Both the position numbers and the translations under genes were made by a program. This document shows, piece by piece, positions 1 through 10,303 of a stretch of DNA of 64,000 nucleotides; within the stretch, counting starts at the first letter, position 1; every line of letters begins with the position of its first letter. The stretch comes from Ampullimonas aquatilis (lineage in GTDB: Bacteria > Pseudomonadota > Gammaproteobacteria > Burkholderiales > Burkholderiaceae_D). The notes below the pieces were generated by a model. It did not search any database and was not told the DNA's origin. It saw nothing but the letters and a program-made list of their open reading frames with translations. The stretch is from assembly GCF_049675895.1 (NCBI RefSeq), contig NZ_CP183834.1, forward strand, positions 2,542,001 to 2,606,000. Reading direction: 5' to 3'.

Positions 1-182
1 AAGTTGTAAATAACTTCCATGTTCTTTTTTCGCAAAAACTGCTTAAAAAAAGTGCTGCAAAAAAAGTTATGACAATGCCAAGCAGGAATTTCTATTTTTT
101 GAGATAATCGAATGCGCTGCAGCAATAGAATTGCATTTATTTGTCATATATAATAACTACTTCACATTTCTACAAAAAAGCC

Positions 183-404
183 ATGTCTCAGTCTGATCAA
201 GCTATGGATGAAGCAACCGTCAAGCTCAAGCAGTTTTGCAGTTATTGTCAGAAATACCGTGATGGCATCTTTCACTTAGGTGGCAACCACGGCACCACTA
301 AAATCTGCGATGCTTGTTTCAAACTCAGAAAAGAACGAATCAAAGCGATTCGTCAACGCGACAAAGGCGGCAAAAAAGCCCCAGACGCTTCTACTTCTGT
401 CTAA
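183..404 (+). CDS. Small zinc-ribbon-like protein of unknown function
   Basis: A 73-residue protein with two CxxC knuckles (FCSYCQK near residue 20 and ICDACFK near residue 43), followed by a basic Lys/Arg-rich tail. Paired CxxC motifs suggest one zinc ion bound in a treble-clef or zinc-ribbon fold, and the basic tail could contact nucleic acid; both are inference. The reading frame opens earlier at a TTG (141), but a TATAAT-like -10 lies at 149-154, so I chose the ATG at 183, about 22 bases after the expected transcription start. There is no clear Shine-Dalgarno. It converges on clpB and ends at a strong bidirectional terminator. No named family recognised. Confidence 0.6.
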   Translation: MSQSDQAMDEATVKLKQFCSYCQKYRDGIFHLGGNHGTTKICDACFKLRKERIKAIRQRDKGGKKAPDASTSV

Positions 405-412
405 CCCTTAAC

Positions 413-446
413 AAAAAAGCCATGAATATTAATTCATGGCTTTTTT
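413..446. terminator. Bidirectional rho-independent terminator
   Basis: Perfect stem GCCATGAAT / ATTCATGGC (419-427 and 432-440), preceded by an A-run and followed by a T-run, so it can stop transcription from both the small protein gene and clpB. Confidence 0.88.
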
Positions 447-471
447 GTTCTACTTATTGCCTACACTTAGC

Positions 472-3051
472 TTAGGCAAATGACAGTTGACCATCAATCT
501 GATCAATATTGACGATGTCTTTGGGGCCGTATTTTCCTTCAAGAATCAGCTTGGAAACCGGGTTTTCGATCTGACTCTGAATCGCTCTTTTCAGCGGTCT
601 GGCACCAAATAACGGGTCATATCCAGCATGCGCGATACGGCTCAATGCTGCCTCGCTGATCTTGAAACCAATATCCATATGAGCCAATCGTTGCTCCAGC
701 AACTTGAGCTGAATACGCACAATGGACTCGATATTGCGCTGATCAAGTGAGTGGAACACGACGACCTCATCAATCCGATTCAGAAATTCGGGCCTGAAAT
801 GTTCCCGTACCTCTTGCCATACCGCTCCTTTGACGACATCTGGCTCCTCACCCACCATGGACTGAATCAGATGAGATCCCAAATTGGATGTCATCACAAT
901 CACCGTATTTTTAAAGTCCACGGTTCGTCCCTGACCGTCGGTCATACGACCATCATCCAGCACTTGCAAAAGCACGTTGAAAACATCCGGATGGGCTTTT
1001 TCAACTTCATCAAGCAAAATCACACTATACGGTTTGCGTCGTACTGCTTCAGTCAGATAGCCACCCTCTTCATAGCCCACATAGCCGGGGGGCGCACCGA
1101 TCAAGCGTGCCACGCTATGTTTTTCCATGAATTCACTCATATCAATTCGAATCAGATGGTCTTCACTATCAAATAGAAAACTGGCCAAGGCCTTGCACAA
1201 TTCGGTTTTGCCTACGCCAGTAGGGCCAAGAAAAAGGAATGATCCATAAGGACGATTAGGATCAGACAAGCCCGCTCTGGAACGACGGATCGCATTGGAA
1301 ACGGCCTGAATGGCTTCTTCCTGCCCAATCACACGATCATGCAAATGCGCTTCCATCTGCAGCAGCTTTTCACGTTCACCCTGCATCATTTTCGATACCG
1401 GAATCCCTGTTGCACGCGACACAATCTCGGCGATTTCTTCGGCACCTACCTGGGTACGCAACAAACGATGCGGCGTAGCCTGCCCGGAGTCTTCAATATT
1501 TTGTGCGTCTTTAAGCTTGGCTTCCAATTCTGGCAACTTGCCGTACTGCAACTCGGCAACCCGTTCCAGCTTGCCTTCCCGCTGTAACCTGGTGATATCA
1601 AGGCGGATTTTGTCGATCTCTTCCTTGATACTGGCGGCACCTTGTGCTGCACCTTTTTCCGATTTCCAGATCTCGTCAAGATCGGCATATTCCTTGCCGA
1701 GCCGCACGATTTCACCCTCAATCAACTCCAAACGTTTTTGCGAAGCTTCATCCTTTTCTTTTTTGACAGCTTCGCGCTCAATCTTGAGTTGAATCAGACG
1801 ACGATCCAGTTTATCCATTACTTCCGGCTTGGAATCAATTTCAATCTTGATCTTGGAAGCGGCTTCATCAATCAGATCAATGGCCTTGTCAGGCAAAAAA
1901 CGATCGGTGATATAGCGATGCGACAACTCAGCCGCAGCCACAATAGCAGGGTCGGTAATTTCAACACGATGATGTAACTCGTACTTCTCCTGCAAGCCAC
2001 GCAAAATGGCAATGGTGGCCTCAACAGAAGGCTCATCCACCAGGATTTTCTGAAAACGGCGTTCCAGTGCTGCATCTTTTTCAATATATTTGCGGTACTC
2101 GTCAAGCGTGGTCGCGCCAATACAATGAAACTCGCCGCGTGCCAGCGCTGGCTTGAGCATATTGCCAGCATCGATTGCCCCCTCGGCCTTACCGGCACCC
2201 ACCATGGTGTGCAGCTCGTCAATGAAGACGATGGTCTGCCCCTCGTCTTTGGCCACTTCCTGCAACACTGTTTTGAGGCGCTCTTCAAACTCACCACGGA
2301 ACTTGGCACCCGCCAATAAAGAAGCCATATCGAGCACCAGAATGCGTTTGTTTTTCAAACTTTCCGGTACCTCACCATTCACAATCCTTTGTGCCAACCC
2401 ATCCACGATGGCGGTTTTGCCCACACCAGGCTCACCAATCAATACTGGATTATTTTTGCTGCGACGTTGCAATACTTGAATGGCACGACGGATCTCATCA
2501 TCGCGACCAATCACCGGATCAAGTTTGCCCATGCGAGCGCGCTCAGTCAGATCAATACAATATTTTTTCAAGGACTCGCGCTGCCCTTCCGCTTCTGGAG
2601 ACGCCACATTCTGACCACCTCGAACGGCATCAATGGCCGATTCCATCGACTTGCGAGTCAAACCATGCTCACGCACCAAGCTGCCCAGATCGCTTTTATC
2701 ATCAGCCAAGGCCAGCAAAAACAACTCGCTGGCGACAAAGCTGTCACCACGCTTCATGGCTTCTTTTTCACTGAGATTGAGCAGATTGACCGTATCACGA
2801 CCAATATTGATTTCCCCGCCAGTACCCTGCACCTGCGGGATCTTTTTGATGGCCGCTTCCACAGCCTGTTGTAATCCCGTGGTATTGACTCCAGAGCGCG
2901 ACAAGAGCGACTTGGCCACACCATCGGGCATTTTCAGCATCGCTGAAAGGATGTGGGCTGGTTCAATATAAGGATTGTCATTGGCCAAAGCTAGGCTTTG
3001 TGCATCTGCCAAAGCTTGCTGGAATTGGGTCGTCAGTTTGTCGATTCTCAT
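472..3051 (-). CDS. clpB: ATP-dependent disaggregase ClpB
   Basis: 859-residue Hsp100 disaggregase, close to the usual length of about 857. It threads aggregated proteins through its hexameric pore with DnaK help. Order seen: Clp N domain; first AAA module with Walker A GEPGVGKT and Walker B VFIDELHT; coiled-coil middle domain rich in Glu/Lys; second AAA module with GPTGVGKT and VILLDEVEKAHPDV; C-terminal D2-small domain ending at GARPLKRAIQ. The frame is open 36 codons further upstream, but MRIDKLTTQFQQALADAQ is the normal ClpB N-terminus. A sigma32-like promoter lies just upstream (3084-3112). Divergent from tamA and separated from its neighbour downstream by a terminator. Confidence 0.97.
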   Translation of the reverse strand: MRIDKLTTQFQQALADAQSLALANDNPYIEPAHILSAMLKMPDGVAKSLLSRSGVNTTGLQQAVEAAIKKIPQVQGTGGEINIGRDTVNLLNLSEKEAMKRGDSFVASELFLLALADDKSDLGSLVREHGLTRKSMESAIDAVRGGQNVASPEAEGQRESLKKYCIDLTERARMGKLDPVIGRDDEIRRAIQVLQRRSKNNPVLIGEPGVGKTAIVDGLAQRIVNGEVPESLKNKRILVLDMASLLAGAKFRGEFEERLKTVLQEVAKDEGQTIVFIDELHTMVGAGKAEGAIDAGNMLKPALARGEFHCIGATTLDEYRKYIEKDAALERRFQKILVDEPSVEATIAILRGLQEKYELHHRVEITDPAIVAAAELSHRYITDRFLPDKAIDLIDEAASKIKIEIDSKPEVMDKLDRRLIQLKIEREAVKKEKDEASQKRLELIEGEIVRLGKEYADLDEIWKSEKGAAQGAASIKEEIDKIRLDITRLQREGKLERVAELQYGKLPELEAKLKDAQNIEDSGQATPHRLLRTQVGAEEIAEIVSRATGIPVSKMMQGEREKLLQMEAHLHDRVIGQEEAIQAVSNAIRRSRAGLSDPNRPYGSFLFLGPTGVGKTELCKALASFLFDSEDHLIRIDMSEFMEKHSVARLIGAPPGYVGYEEGGYLTEAVRRKPYSVILLDEVEKAHPDVFNVLLQVLDDGRMTDGQGRTVDFKNTVIVMTSNLGSHLIQSMVGEEPDVVKGAVWQEVREHFRPEFLNRIDEVVVFHSLDQRNIESIVRIQLKLLEQRLAHMDIGFKISEAALSRIAHAGYDPLFGARPLKRAIQSQIENPVSKLILEGKYGPKDIVNIDQIDGQLSFA

Positions 3052-3083
3052 CACAGGTCCAGGTAAGAATGAATAATGAACTG

Positions 3084-3112
3084 TATGTGGGTGGTTTTCG
3101 TCCAAATTCAAG
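3084..3112 (-). promoter_or_regulatory. Sigma32 (heat-shock) promoter of clpB
   Basis: On the minus strand, CTTGAAT (3112-3106) and CCCACATA (3091-3084) are separated by 14 bases, close to the RpoH consensus CTTGAAA-N13/14-CCCCATNT. The -10 lies about 30 bases upstream of the clpB ATG. Confidence 0.7.
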
Positions 3113-3186
3113 TTGATCCAAATCAATCTTGAATCTTGGTGACACAGACCGACAGCCACATTGAAACTAAGGATAAAATCCAGTCC

Positions 3187-5052
3187 GTGACTTTTCCATT
3201 CTTTTTCAAATCCCTCAAGCGTCTGAAGCTTGCCTGCCCAAGGCGTTCTTTGCTTTTGCTCGCCCTAATACTCCCACTACCAATTACCGCATTAAGTGCA
3301 TCTAATAAGAGCTTTGAAATCATACTACCAAACAGTATTAATTCAACCGAATCAGGCAATTTACGCTCTGCGGTAGAGGACGCGCTGGAAGAATTATTGC
3401 GCGACAAGGAACTGGTCGACGAAGCCGAAGACCAGCGCCTTCGTCGCAAAGTCAAACAGGCATTGACGGAGCTACTACATACTCGTGGTTATTTTCTTGG
3501 TACAGTGGAAATTCATGGTCTTGCAGATAAAAACGATGGTCTGCAACAAGAACAAGATCGAGCGATTGCCTGGCAAGTCGGCCTGACACCTGGCCCGCAG
3601 GCCAAGGTGGGCAAAGTGGAGATCGCCTTCAAAGGTGAAATCAATCATAGTGACGCCAATCCAGAACGGTTGGAGCGAGTTGAGCAAATCTATGATCAAT
3701 GGGAATTATGGACCGGTCAAAACTTCACTCAGCAAGAATGGGAAGTGGCCAAACGCAATTTGATACAGCGTGTTGCCAGTAAAGAGTTTCCGCGTGCCAT
3801 GCTGGCTGAATCACAGGCTGAAGTCGACACCACCAATCAACTGGTCGATCTGACCATTCTGATTGATAGCGGTCCCGCCTTTCAATTAGGTGATATTGAA
3901 GTAACTGGGCTGTCCAAGTACAACAAAGATTTGGTTGGGCGCTACAACAAGCTGGAAAGTGGCCAACCCTACGATCAGGAAAAGCTGCTCGAAACACAAA
4001 GCACCTTGCAAAACACACCCTACTTCTCTGGAGTGCAGGTTGATTATGATACCGATGTACCTGAAAATATCGACTCCCCAGTGATTCGTCCGCTCAAACT
4101 TAAACTCACCGAAGCCAAATCAAAGCGATTAGGCGTAGGCATTGGCTATTCCAGCAACTCCGGACCGCATATCGAGATGAGTTATCGGCAGAGCCCATTT
4201 TGGAGCGACTCCAATGTCCTGCAGGCCGGTATGCGCATTGATCAATTGCGCACCCTGTTCTATGCCGACATCCTGTTGCCACCCAATGTCAATGGCTATC
4301 GGGACAGTCTGGGTGTATTGCATGAGAATACGGATATTCAAGGTCTCAAAACGCAACGCACAGCCATCGGTGTGACCCGCGCCAAATTACGTGGTACGAT
4401 CGAAACCCGTTTAGCCATCAATGTGCAACGCGAATCCCGTGAGGTCAATGGCATTCCCACTGAGTCTGCCGGTGTCTTTACCGGCACCTATACCTGGACC
4501 CAGCGAGCCGTCGATAACATCACCGATCCACGTACCGGCTACACCTGGGTTGCCCAGATCGGCGCGGGCAATGCATTCAACTTCAATGATCGACCATTCA
4601 GTCGCGCCTATCTGCGTGGTCAGTACTACTATCCATTCGACGCCGAAGACAAACGCAATGTGCTCAGCGTGCGCGCCGAGGTTGGATCGGTCAATGCACC
4701 CAATCGAGCCATTGTCCCCAGTGATTTTCTGTTTCGTGCGGGCGGCACCCAGTCAGTTCGTGGCTATGCCTTTCAAAGCCTGGGCATCAATACCAATGGT
4801 GCCATTCTGGGCGGTGAAAAGCTCGCGACACTGTCTACCGAATGGGTTCACTGGTTTGACGCCAAGCAAGGCTCAGCCCTGTTCTATGACCTGGGTGCCG
4901 TTGATGACAGTTTCCGTGACATGAAAATTGCTCATGGTGTGGGCGTAGGCTATCGCTACAAAACGGTGGCTGGCCCACTCGCCTTTGATCTGGCTTATGG
5001 CACGCAAAGACGTGCTTTGAAATTTCATTTTTCTATTGCGATCGCATTCTGA
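3187..5052 (+). CDS. tamA: Outer-membrane assembly factor TamA (Omp85/BamA family)
   Basis: Outer-membrane subunit of the translocation and assembly module, which inserts autotransporters and other beta-barrel proteins. Visible: a cationic N-terminus and hydrophobic signal (LLLLALILPLPITALSA), three POTRA-like repeats over roughly the first half, and a C-terminal surface-antigen (D15) barrel with an FRAGG..SVRGY segment, the family's lid-lock region. The frame is open from a TTG at 3136 (638 residues), but that start overlaps the clpB promoter region; GTG 3187, preceded by AAGGAT at 3169-3174 and directly by the signal sequence, is preferred. The start is uncertain. It is followed two bases later by tamB, so one operon. 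Confidence 0.93.
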   Translation: MTFPFFFKSLKRLKLACPRRSLLLLALILPLPITALSASNKSFEIILPNSINSTESGNLRSAVEDALEELLRDKELVDEAEDQRLRRKVKQALTELLHTRGYFLGTVEIHGLADKNDGLQQEQDRAIAWQVGLTPGPQAKVGKVEIAFKGEINHSDANPERLERVEQIYDQWELWTGQNFTQQEWEVAKRNLIQRVASKEFPRAMLAESQAEVDTTNQLVDLTILIDSGPAFQLGDIEVTGLSKYNKDLVGRYNKLESGQPYDQEKLLETQSTLQNTPYFSGVQVDYDTDVPENIDSPVIRPLKLKLTEAKSKRLGVGIGYSSNSGPHIEMSYRQSPFWSDSNVLQAGMRIDQLRTLFYADILLPPNVNGYRDSLGVLHENTDIQGLKTQRTAIGVTRAKLRGTIETRLAINVQRESREVNGIPTESAGVFTGTYTWTQRAVDNITDPRTGYTWVAQIGAGNAFNFNDRPFSRAYLRGQYYYPFDAEDKRNVLSVRAEVGSVNAPNRAIVPSDFLFRAGGTQSVRGYAFQSLGINTNGAILGGEKLATLSTEWVHWFDAKQGSALFYDLGAVDDSFRDMKIAHGVGVGYRYKTVAGPLAFDLAYGTQRRALKFHFSIAIAF

Positions 5053-5054
5053 TC

Positions 5055-8000
5055 ATGGTCAACTCGTCACGCCCACCAGACAACGATCAGGCCTTGGATG
5101 CTGGAGATGACGCAGTGTCATCCACAGCAACAGACGCCGGCACCAAGGCAAGCAAAGTAAAAAAACATTGGTCACACTGGCTTACTAAACCCTTGTACTG
5201 GTTAACCGCCCTGGTCGCGCATCTGAGTACCAACCTGCTCTGGTTTATTTTATTGTCAGTATTGGGTGTTGCCTGGCTGACCAGTACCAATACCGGTTTT
5301 CACGCGAGTCTGCTGCTGGCAAAAACCTTTTTGCCTTTTAAGTTAACGACAGAAAATATTCATGGCAACTGGTCGCATGGTTTTACTGCTGACCAGATCA
5401 TCTATGACGATGATAAAACCCGCGTCACGCTTGATCATGTTGCATTGGATTACACACCACGTAGCCTTCTGAAAAAATTGCTGGATGTACAGACAGTCAG
5501 CGCAGAATCCTTGCTGGTTGAAGTCACGTCAACTGGTCGAAAATCCCATCTACCCAGCACGATTGACGTGCCATTTGATATTCATATTGCACAGGCAAAA
5601 CTGGATCACTTACTGATTGTCAGCCGTAAAGATGGCCATCACCAGTTTGAGCTGCATGATATGAGTGCACAGGGTAAAACCATCGGCAGCGGCCTCGACA
5701 AGCATTATCAGCTCAGCAATGTCCATGCTCACTTCAAAGGCTATGGGATTGATTTGACGGGTGAGGGAGAAGGCGAAATTCTGGTCTCTCCCCCATTTAC
5801 CCTGGACACCAAAGTCAAGGCGATCGGCGAGCAACATCTGGGCAGCGATAAACTGACACCGGTTGCCCTGGAAGCCAACCTCGCCATGACCGGCACCATG
5901 GCCAATCACCACTATCAGTTGCGCGCCACCAGTGCTGGCAATTACCAAGGCCTGCGCGGTAATGCCGATGTCCAATGGATGCCCTTTATTGAAGATGGCT
6001 TCACGATTCGTCAAGCTGAAATTGACCTCAATGGTGTCAACCCTGCGCAGTTTTATAAAAGTGCACCCCATGCCGACTTGTCAATTCGCACCTCCTTCAA
6101 ACCTGTAGAAAATGCTGGTGATCACAAATCCGGTACTGCGAGCAAAACGCCCCAGACCAACCTCAACAACCTGGTTCTGGCAGGCCCATTTGAAATTAAA
6201 AATCTGGCACCAGGATCACTGGATGCGATGCCGATGGCCATTCCCTTATCGATGCTCAAAGGCCAGGTCAGTTGGCATCAAGATCAATTTACCTTCACGC
6301 AAATTCAGTCTGCGCTCTACAAAGGCGGGCAGATCAATGGCGATGTTGACCTGATTGTGCATCGCCTTGTAAAAGGCAACCTGTCGGATACGGCCAATAA
6401 TTCCTCTGCGATTGCCTTTACGGGTGACCTGGATCTCAAAGAAATCAATCTGCAATCACTGACAGAAAAAATTCGCCCCACCCAAATTCATGGCAGGGTG
6501 CAAGCCAAGGGAGATGAACACGAGCAAAGTTTTACTGCCAAACTCAACGATCCGATCTTTGATGCGCAGTTTCAACTAGTCACTGACAAGACCAGACTCC
6601 TGCTCAATGAAGCACACTTATTATTAAAAAGTGGCACGACCGACGGCAAAGCTGGTGAAGCACAACTCAGTGGTCAATTGCAATTTGGTGGAGCACGGGA
6701 GTTTGATCTGAAAGGCACAATCAGCCAGTTCAATCCTGCTGTACTGCTGGCCATGCCTACTGCCAACCTCAATGGCAAAGTCAGTGCCAAAGGCAACCTG
6801 GCTGGGCCAAGCCATCTCGAAGCCCAGGCTGACATCCTGGATAGCTGGCTCATCCTCAAACAGGGCAATGCCGAACCACAGCGCCGCACTCTCAGCGGGC
6901 AAGCCAGTTTGCGGATGCAGGACAAACAAATCACCGCACTGGATGCCAATCTTGATTTGGCTGGCAACACACTCAAAGCCAACGGCGCATTAGGTCAGGT
7001 TGGCCAGCAATTAGTGTTAAAAATTGACGCTCCTGCGATTGGCAAATGGATACCTGGTCTGGAAGGCCGCAGCAGTGTCAACGCCATCCTGGAAGGCGCA
7101 CTGAATCAACTCGCCTTACAAGTGGATATCGCCGTTAACGATCTCGGCTACCTCAGTAACGGCAACCAAAAACAAACGCTCCAACAAGCCACTGCGCATC
7201 TGACTGCCAGCCATATTGATATACCAGCATTCATAGCTGGTAAAGACCTGAATCCAGCACTGCAAAATGCTCAAATCAATTTACATGCACAAGCCAATAA
7301 CTATCAACATCCCAAGATAACCGCGATCAATACTGAACAATCCACTTTAGATATTCAAGGCACACTTGCCAGCCATAGTCTGCATGGCGTCTGGCTGGGC
7401 AGTACCAACAAAGATCACCTCGATACCCATTGGCAAGGCGGCTTAAACAGCTCGGCAGGCTGGTCGCCACTCAACTGGAAGGGCGTAGTGCAAACGCTGG
7501 AAGTGATCATGCCCGAACTGGCTGGCAATCAAGTGATAAGCATGCAACACCCTGCCCCATTGCTATTGGCCGGCAATCAGCTTGAATGGCGAGATATCCT
7601 GATGCACTTACCCACTCAACGTGAAGCCAATGATTTAACACTCAATATTTCCCAACTTAAATGGTTGGCCGGGCAACTGCAGACTGCTGGACAGTTTTCA
7701 GGCTTGCCGATCCGTCGTGAAGGTCTGGCCTTGCGGAGTCGCAACCGTGACAGTTCACGCATTGATCAACCTGCCATCCTATATATGGGCGGCCAATGGG
7801 ATCTGAAGGTCAGCGACGGCATCGAAGGTCAGCTGCAAATTACACGCGAATCGGGTGATCTGTTTCTCGACATTGATCATCGTGAGCCGGCACGATTAAG
7901 TAAATTAGCCATATTGATTAAATCAAGTCTACGCGGCAATCAACTCAGCGATGTGGACATGCATCTTGAGGCCGAAGGTGAACGTCTCGGTCATACCGAT

Positions 8001-9497
8001 AGTCAGATCCGATTAAGCCTGCAAAAAACAGCAGCAGGTTTTGGCATTTCACCCACACAACCATTCAATCTGGCCATCAAAGCTAACATCCCTTCTTTGG
8101 ATTGGGTCGGCGTCTCCCTGGGAGATCGAACTCAAACCGGTGGCTCACTGATCGCCGATATCAAAGCCAGTCGCATTGATAACGTTTGGCGCTCAGAAGG
8201 CAATCTTGCTGCAGATCATTTGCGTATTGCCCTCATCGACTCCGGTATTCGGCTCGAAAACGGCACTATAAAAGCCGTGATGGACGGGGATAGTTTAAAT
8301 CTGTCGCAGATGAGCTTTTCCAGCGTGCAAAAGCTGGCGCCACGTGACAAGCGTCTCGAAGCCCAAGCCAATGAGCAAGGCACACTCAACGTCACTGGCA
8401 AATTGCGCCTGTCATCACTCGATGGCGAGTTCCTGCTGGATGCTCAACGCTTTCTGGCAATTCAAAACTCCGATCGCTGGCTCAAGGTAAGCGGCCAAAC
8501 CAAAATAATCCTGAAAAAAGATGCCGCCAGCCTGACTGGTCAACTGACCGCCGATGGCGGCCTGTTCTATTACAACCGCCGCAGTGCTCGCAGTGCGGCA
8601 CCAACCTTATCGGATGACATCGTCATCAAAGGCAGCAATAGCAATAACACCAGCAACCCCAATGGCTTCAAACTCAATTTTGACTTGACGGCCAATCTGG
8701 GTGACAAACTCTACTTCATCGGTGAAGGCGTCGATACCCGACTACAAGGTCAAGTCCGGCTGCGTTCCGAACCAGGTCGCGACAATCAAAATACCATTCG
8801 CGCCAATGGCACCGTGGAACTGATTGATGGCACCTACGAAGCCTACAGTCAAAAACTGATTATTGAACGCGGATATTTAAATTTTCAAGGTCCATTGGAT
8901 AATCCAGGCCTGGACATTCTGGCATTGCGCAAAGGGCTTTCGGTTGAAGCCGGTGTCGCCATCACCCGCACAGCGGCCAATCCTTTGGTCAAGCTCTACT
9001 CCAATCCCGCTGTATCTGATTATGAAAAACTCTCCTGGCTCGTCTTTGGTCGCGCACCAGATCAGGCTGGTAGTGGTGACTCGGCCATTTTGCTCTCTGC
9101 GGCATCAGCCATTTTGGGCGGCAACAAAAGTGGCTCAAAAGGCTTTGTTTCCGAACTTGCCGAAAATCTTGGCTTTGATCAACTCTCCGTCAGCTCCGGC
9201 AACCTACTTTACGGCAACACAATTTTGCCCTCCCAGACCGTGGCAGGTGCCACCGGCCTGGGCACTGCTGCAATCGGATCAACCAGTGCAATCGGTGGCA
9301 GCCAAACGGTGGGCAATCAAATTGTCTCCGTGGGCAAGCGACTTTCTGCAGTCGCCTATATTTCCTATGAACAAGCACTGACCGGCACCGGCAACCTGGT
9401 CAAACTCACCTACCAATTATCACGCCGCCTCTCCGTCATTGCCCGTGCTGGCACTGACAATGCGCTGGATCTGGTATATGCCTTTTCATTTGATTGA
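5055..9497 (+). CDS. tamB: Translocation and assembly module protein TamB
   Basis: 1480-residue AsmA-like protein with one membrane anchor near residues 52-75 (LLWFILLSVLGVAWLTS). A very long periplasmic region rich in beta strands follows, then the conserved C-terminal TamB (DUF490) domain, recognisable by LIIERGYLNFQGPLDNP and SNPAVSDYEKLSWLVFGRA. It bridges the inner membrane to TamA; the long hydrophobic beta-groove is also implicated in phospholipid transport to the outer membrane. Somewhat longer than the E. coli protein (1259), as is common in betaproteobacteria. The ATG is two bases past the tamA stop, so translation is probably coupled. Confidence 0.95.
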   Translation: MVNSSRPPDNDQALDAGDDAVSSTATDAGTKASKVKKHWSHWLTKPLYWLTALVAHLSTNLLWFILLSVLGVAWLTSTNTGFHASLLLAKTFLPFKLTTENIHGNWSHGFTADQIIYDDDKTRVTLDHVALDYTPRSLLKKLLDVQTVSAESLLVEVTSTGRKSHLPSTIDVPFDIHIAQAKLDHLLIVSRKDGHHQFELHDMSAQGKTIGSGLDKHYQLSNVHAHFKGYGIDLTGEGEGEILVSPPFTLDTKVKAIGEQHLGSDKLTPVALEANLAMTGTMANHHYQLRATSAGNYQGLRGNADVQWMPFIEDGFTIRQAEIDLNGVNPAQFYKSAPHADLSIRTSFKPVENAGDHKSGTASKTPQTNLNNLVLAGPFEIKNLAPGSLDAMPMAIPLSMLKGQVSWHQDQFTFTQIQSALYKGGQINGDVDLIVHRLVKGNLSDTANNSSAIAFTGDLDLKEINLQSLTEKIRPTQIHGRVQAKGDEHEQSFTAKLNDPIFDAQFQLVTDKTRLLLNEAHLLLKSGTTDGKAGEAQLSGQLQFGGAREFDLKGTISQFNPAVLLAMPTANLNGKVSAKGNLAGPSHLEAQADILDSWLILKQGNAEPQRRTLSGQASLRMQDKQITALDANLDLAGNTLKANGALGQVGQQLVLKIDAPAIGKWIPGLEGRSSVNAILEGALNQLALQVDIAVNDLGYLSNGNQKQTLQQATAHLTASHIDIPAFIAGKDLNPALQNAQINLHAQANNYQHPKITAINTEQSTLDIQGTLASHSLHGVWLGSTNKDHLDTHWQGGLNSSAGWSPLNWKGVVQTLEVIMPELAGNQVISMQHPAPLLLAGNQLEWRDILMHLPTQREANDLTLNISQLKWLAGQLQTAGQFSGLPIRREGLALRSRNRDSSRIDQPAILYMGGQWDLKVSDGIEGQLQITRESGDLFLDIDHREPARLSKLAILIKSSLRGNQLSDVDMHLEAEGERLGHTDSQIRLSLQKTAAGFGISPTQPFNLAIKANIPSLDWVGVSLGDRTQTGGSLIADIKASRIDNVWRSEGNLAADHLRIALIDSGIRLENGTIKAVMDGDSLNLSQMSFSSVQKLAPRDKRLEAQANEQGTLNVTGKLRLSSLDGEFLLDAQRFLAIQNSDRWLKVSGQTKIILKKDAASLTGQLTADGGLFYYNRRSARSAAPTLSDDIVIKGSNSNNTSNPNGFKLNFDLTANLGDKLYFIGEGVDTRLQGQVRLRSEPGRDNQNTIRANGTVELIDGTYEAYSQKLIIERGYLNFQGPLDNPGLDILALRKGLSVEAGVAITRTAANPLVKLYSNPAVSDYEKLSWLVFGRAPDQAGSGDSAILLSAASAILGGNKSGSKGFVSELAENLGFDQLSVSSGNLLYGNTILPSQTVAGATGLGTAAIGSTSAIGGSQTVGNQIVSVGKRLSAVAYISYEQALTGTGNLVKLTYQLSRRLSVIARAGTDNALDLVYAFSFD

Positions 9498-9525
9498 ACG
9501 TTTATTTGAAAATCCGACCTGCAAT

Positions 9526-9550
9526 AAAAAGGCGCCGAAGCGCCGTTTTA
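9526..9550. terminator. Terminator between tamB and the lipoprotein gene
   Basis: Stem GGCGC / GCGCC (9531-9535 and 9540-9544) with a CGAA loop, A-rich on the left and TTTTATT on the right; suited to convergent transcription from both sides. Confidence 0.7.
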
Positions 9551-9603
9551 TTAATTCAATAATAACTAACCTTAGCTAACTCATTGCTAAAGTTTTTGAC
9601 GTA

Positions 9604-10158
9604 TTATTTTGCCGCTTCAACCGTTGTCGGTTCCACTTTACTAACAGCCGTATCAACTGTTGAGGACTCTGGTTTCTGGTCAGCTGTTTGTGGCGTGGTC
9701 GAACTGCCCTGTTCTTTGGCTAGAGAAGGCTCACCGGTTTTATCATCGCGACGATCAAATGTGAGCATTTTTCCCATCACGATTTTGAGCCATTCTGGAT
9801 AGTTATAAGCCGTACCCTTGTTGTGATCAATAATGGCACCAATACCACCGCCAATCAATACATTACCCCACATGCCACCATTGGCGCGTGAGACCGCCAC
9901 ACCCTTGCCATCCGGCTGCTCTGGTTTAACACAATCCACATTGATATTGCCAGCCGACTTACGCACGGTAACGCTACCAGGTGTGGTTACCTTGAATTCA
10001 CCACGTTCATTTTGCAAACGGCACTCAGCGCCCTTCACTTCTTCACCGGCACTGGAGTATGTCTCGACACGGATGGTTTGGGATGAATCACCCGTAATAG
10101 AGGCACAACCAGGCAAAATAGCTAAAGCACTTACCAACAAAAGGAATGACTTTTTCAT
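9604..10158 (-). CDS. Predicted lipoprotein with glycine-rich membrane-like segment
   Basis: 184 residues. The N-terminus MKKSFLLLVSALAILPGC ends in a lipobox with Cys18, so it is very probably lipidated. Two further Cys follow (AECRLQN and VDCVKPE), then a glycine-rich hydrophobic stretch VLIGGGIGAIIDHNKGTAYNYPEW and a low-complexity acidic/Ser/Thr tail (from about residue 140) that is likely disordered. The region with VRKSAGNINVDC resembles a widespread proteobacterial lipoprotein type, but I cannot name a function. It lies downstream of htpG and is separated from it by a terminator, so it probably has its own promoter. Confidence 0.8.
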   Translation of the reverse strand: MKKSFLLLVSALAILPGCASITGDSSQTIRVETYSSAGEEVKGAECRLQNERGEFKVTTPGSVTVRKSAGNINVDCVKPEQPDGKGVAVSRANGGMWGNVLIGGGIGAIIDHNKGTAYNYPEWLKIVMGKMLTFDRRDDKTGEPSLAKEQGSSTTPQTADQKPESSTVDTAVSKVEPTTVEAAK

Positions 10159-10252
10159 GGGTCTCTTCGCAGTTTAATGTTTAAAAGGAAGAGGGATTGT
10201 CTTCGAGTGATATGTTAAATCAGAGGAATTAAGTCTCATAACATTGGAAAAC

Positions 10253-10283
10253 AAAAAAGCCTTCTACAAGAGAAGGCTTTTTG
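10253..10283 (-). terminator. Rho-independent terminator of htpG
   Basis: AAAAAAGCCTTCT / AGAAGGCTTTTT forms a long stem with a five-base loop; U-run on the minus-strand transcript directly after htpG. Confidence 0.88.
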
Positions 10284-10303
10284 ATTGCGCCAAATCTATT
10301 GAT

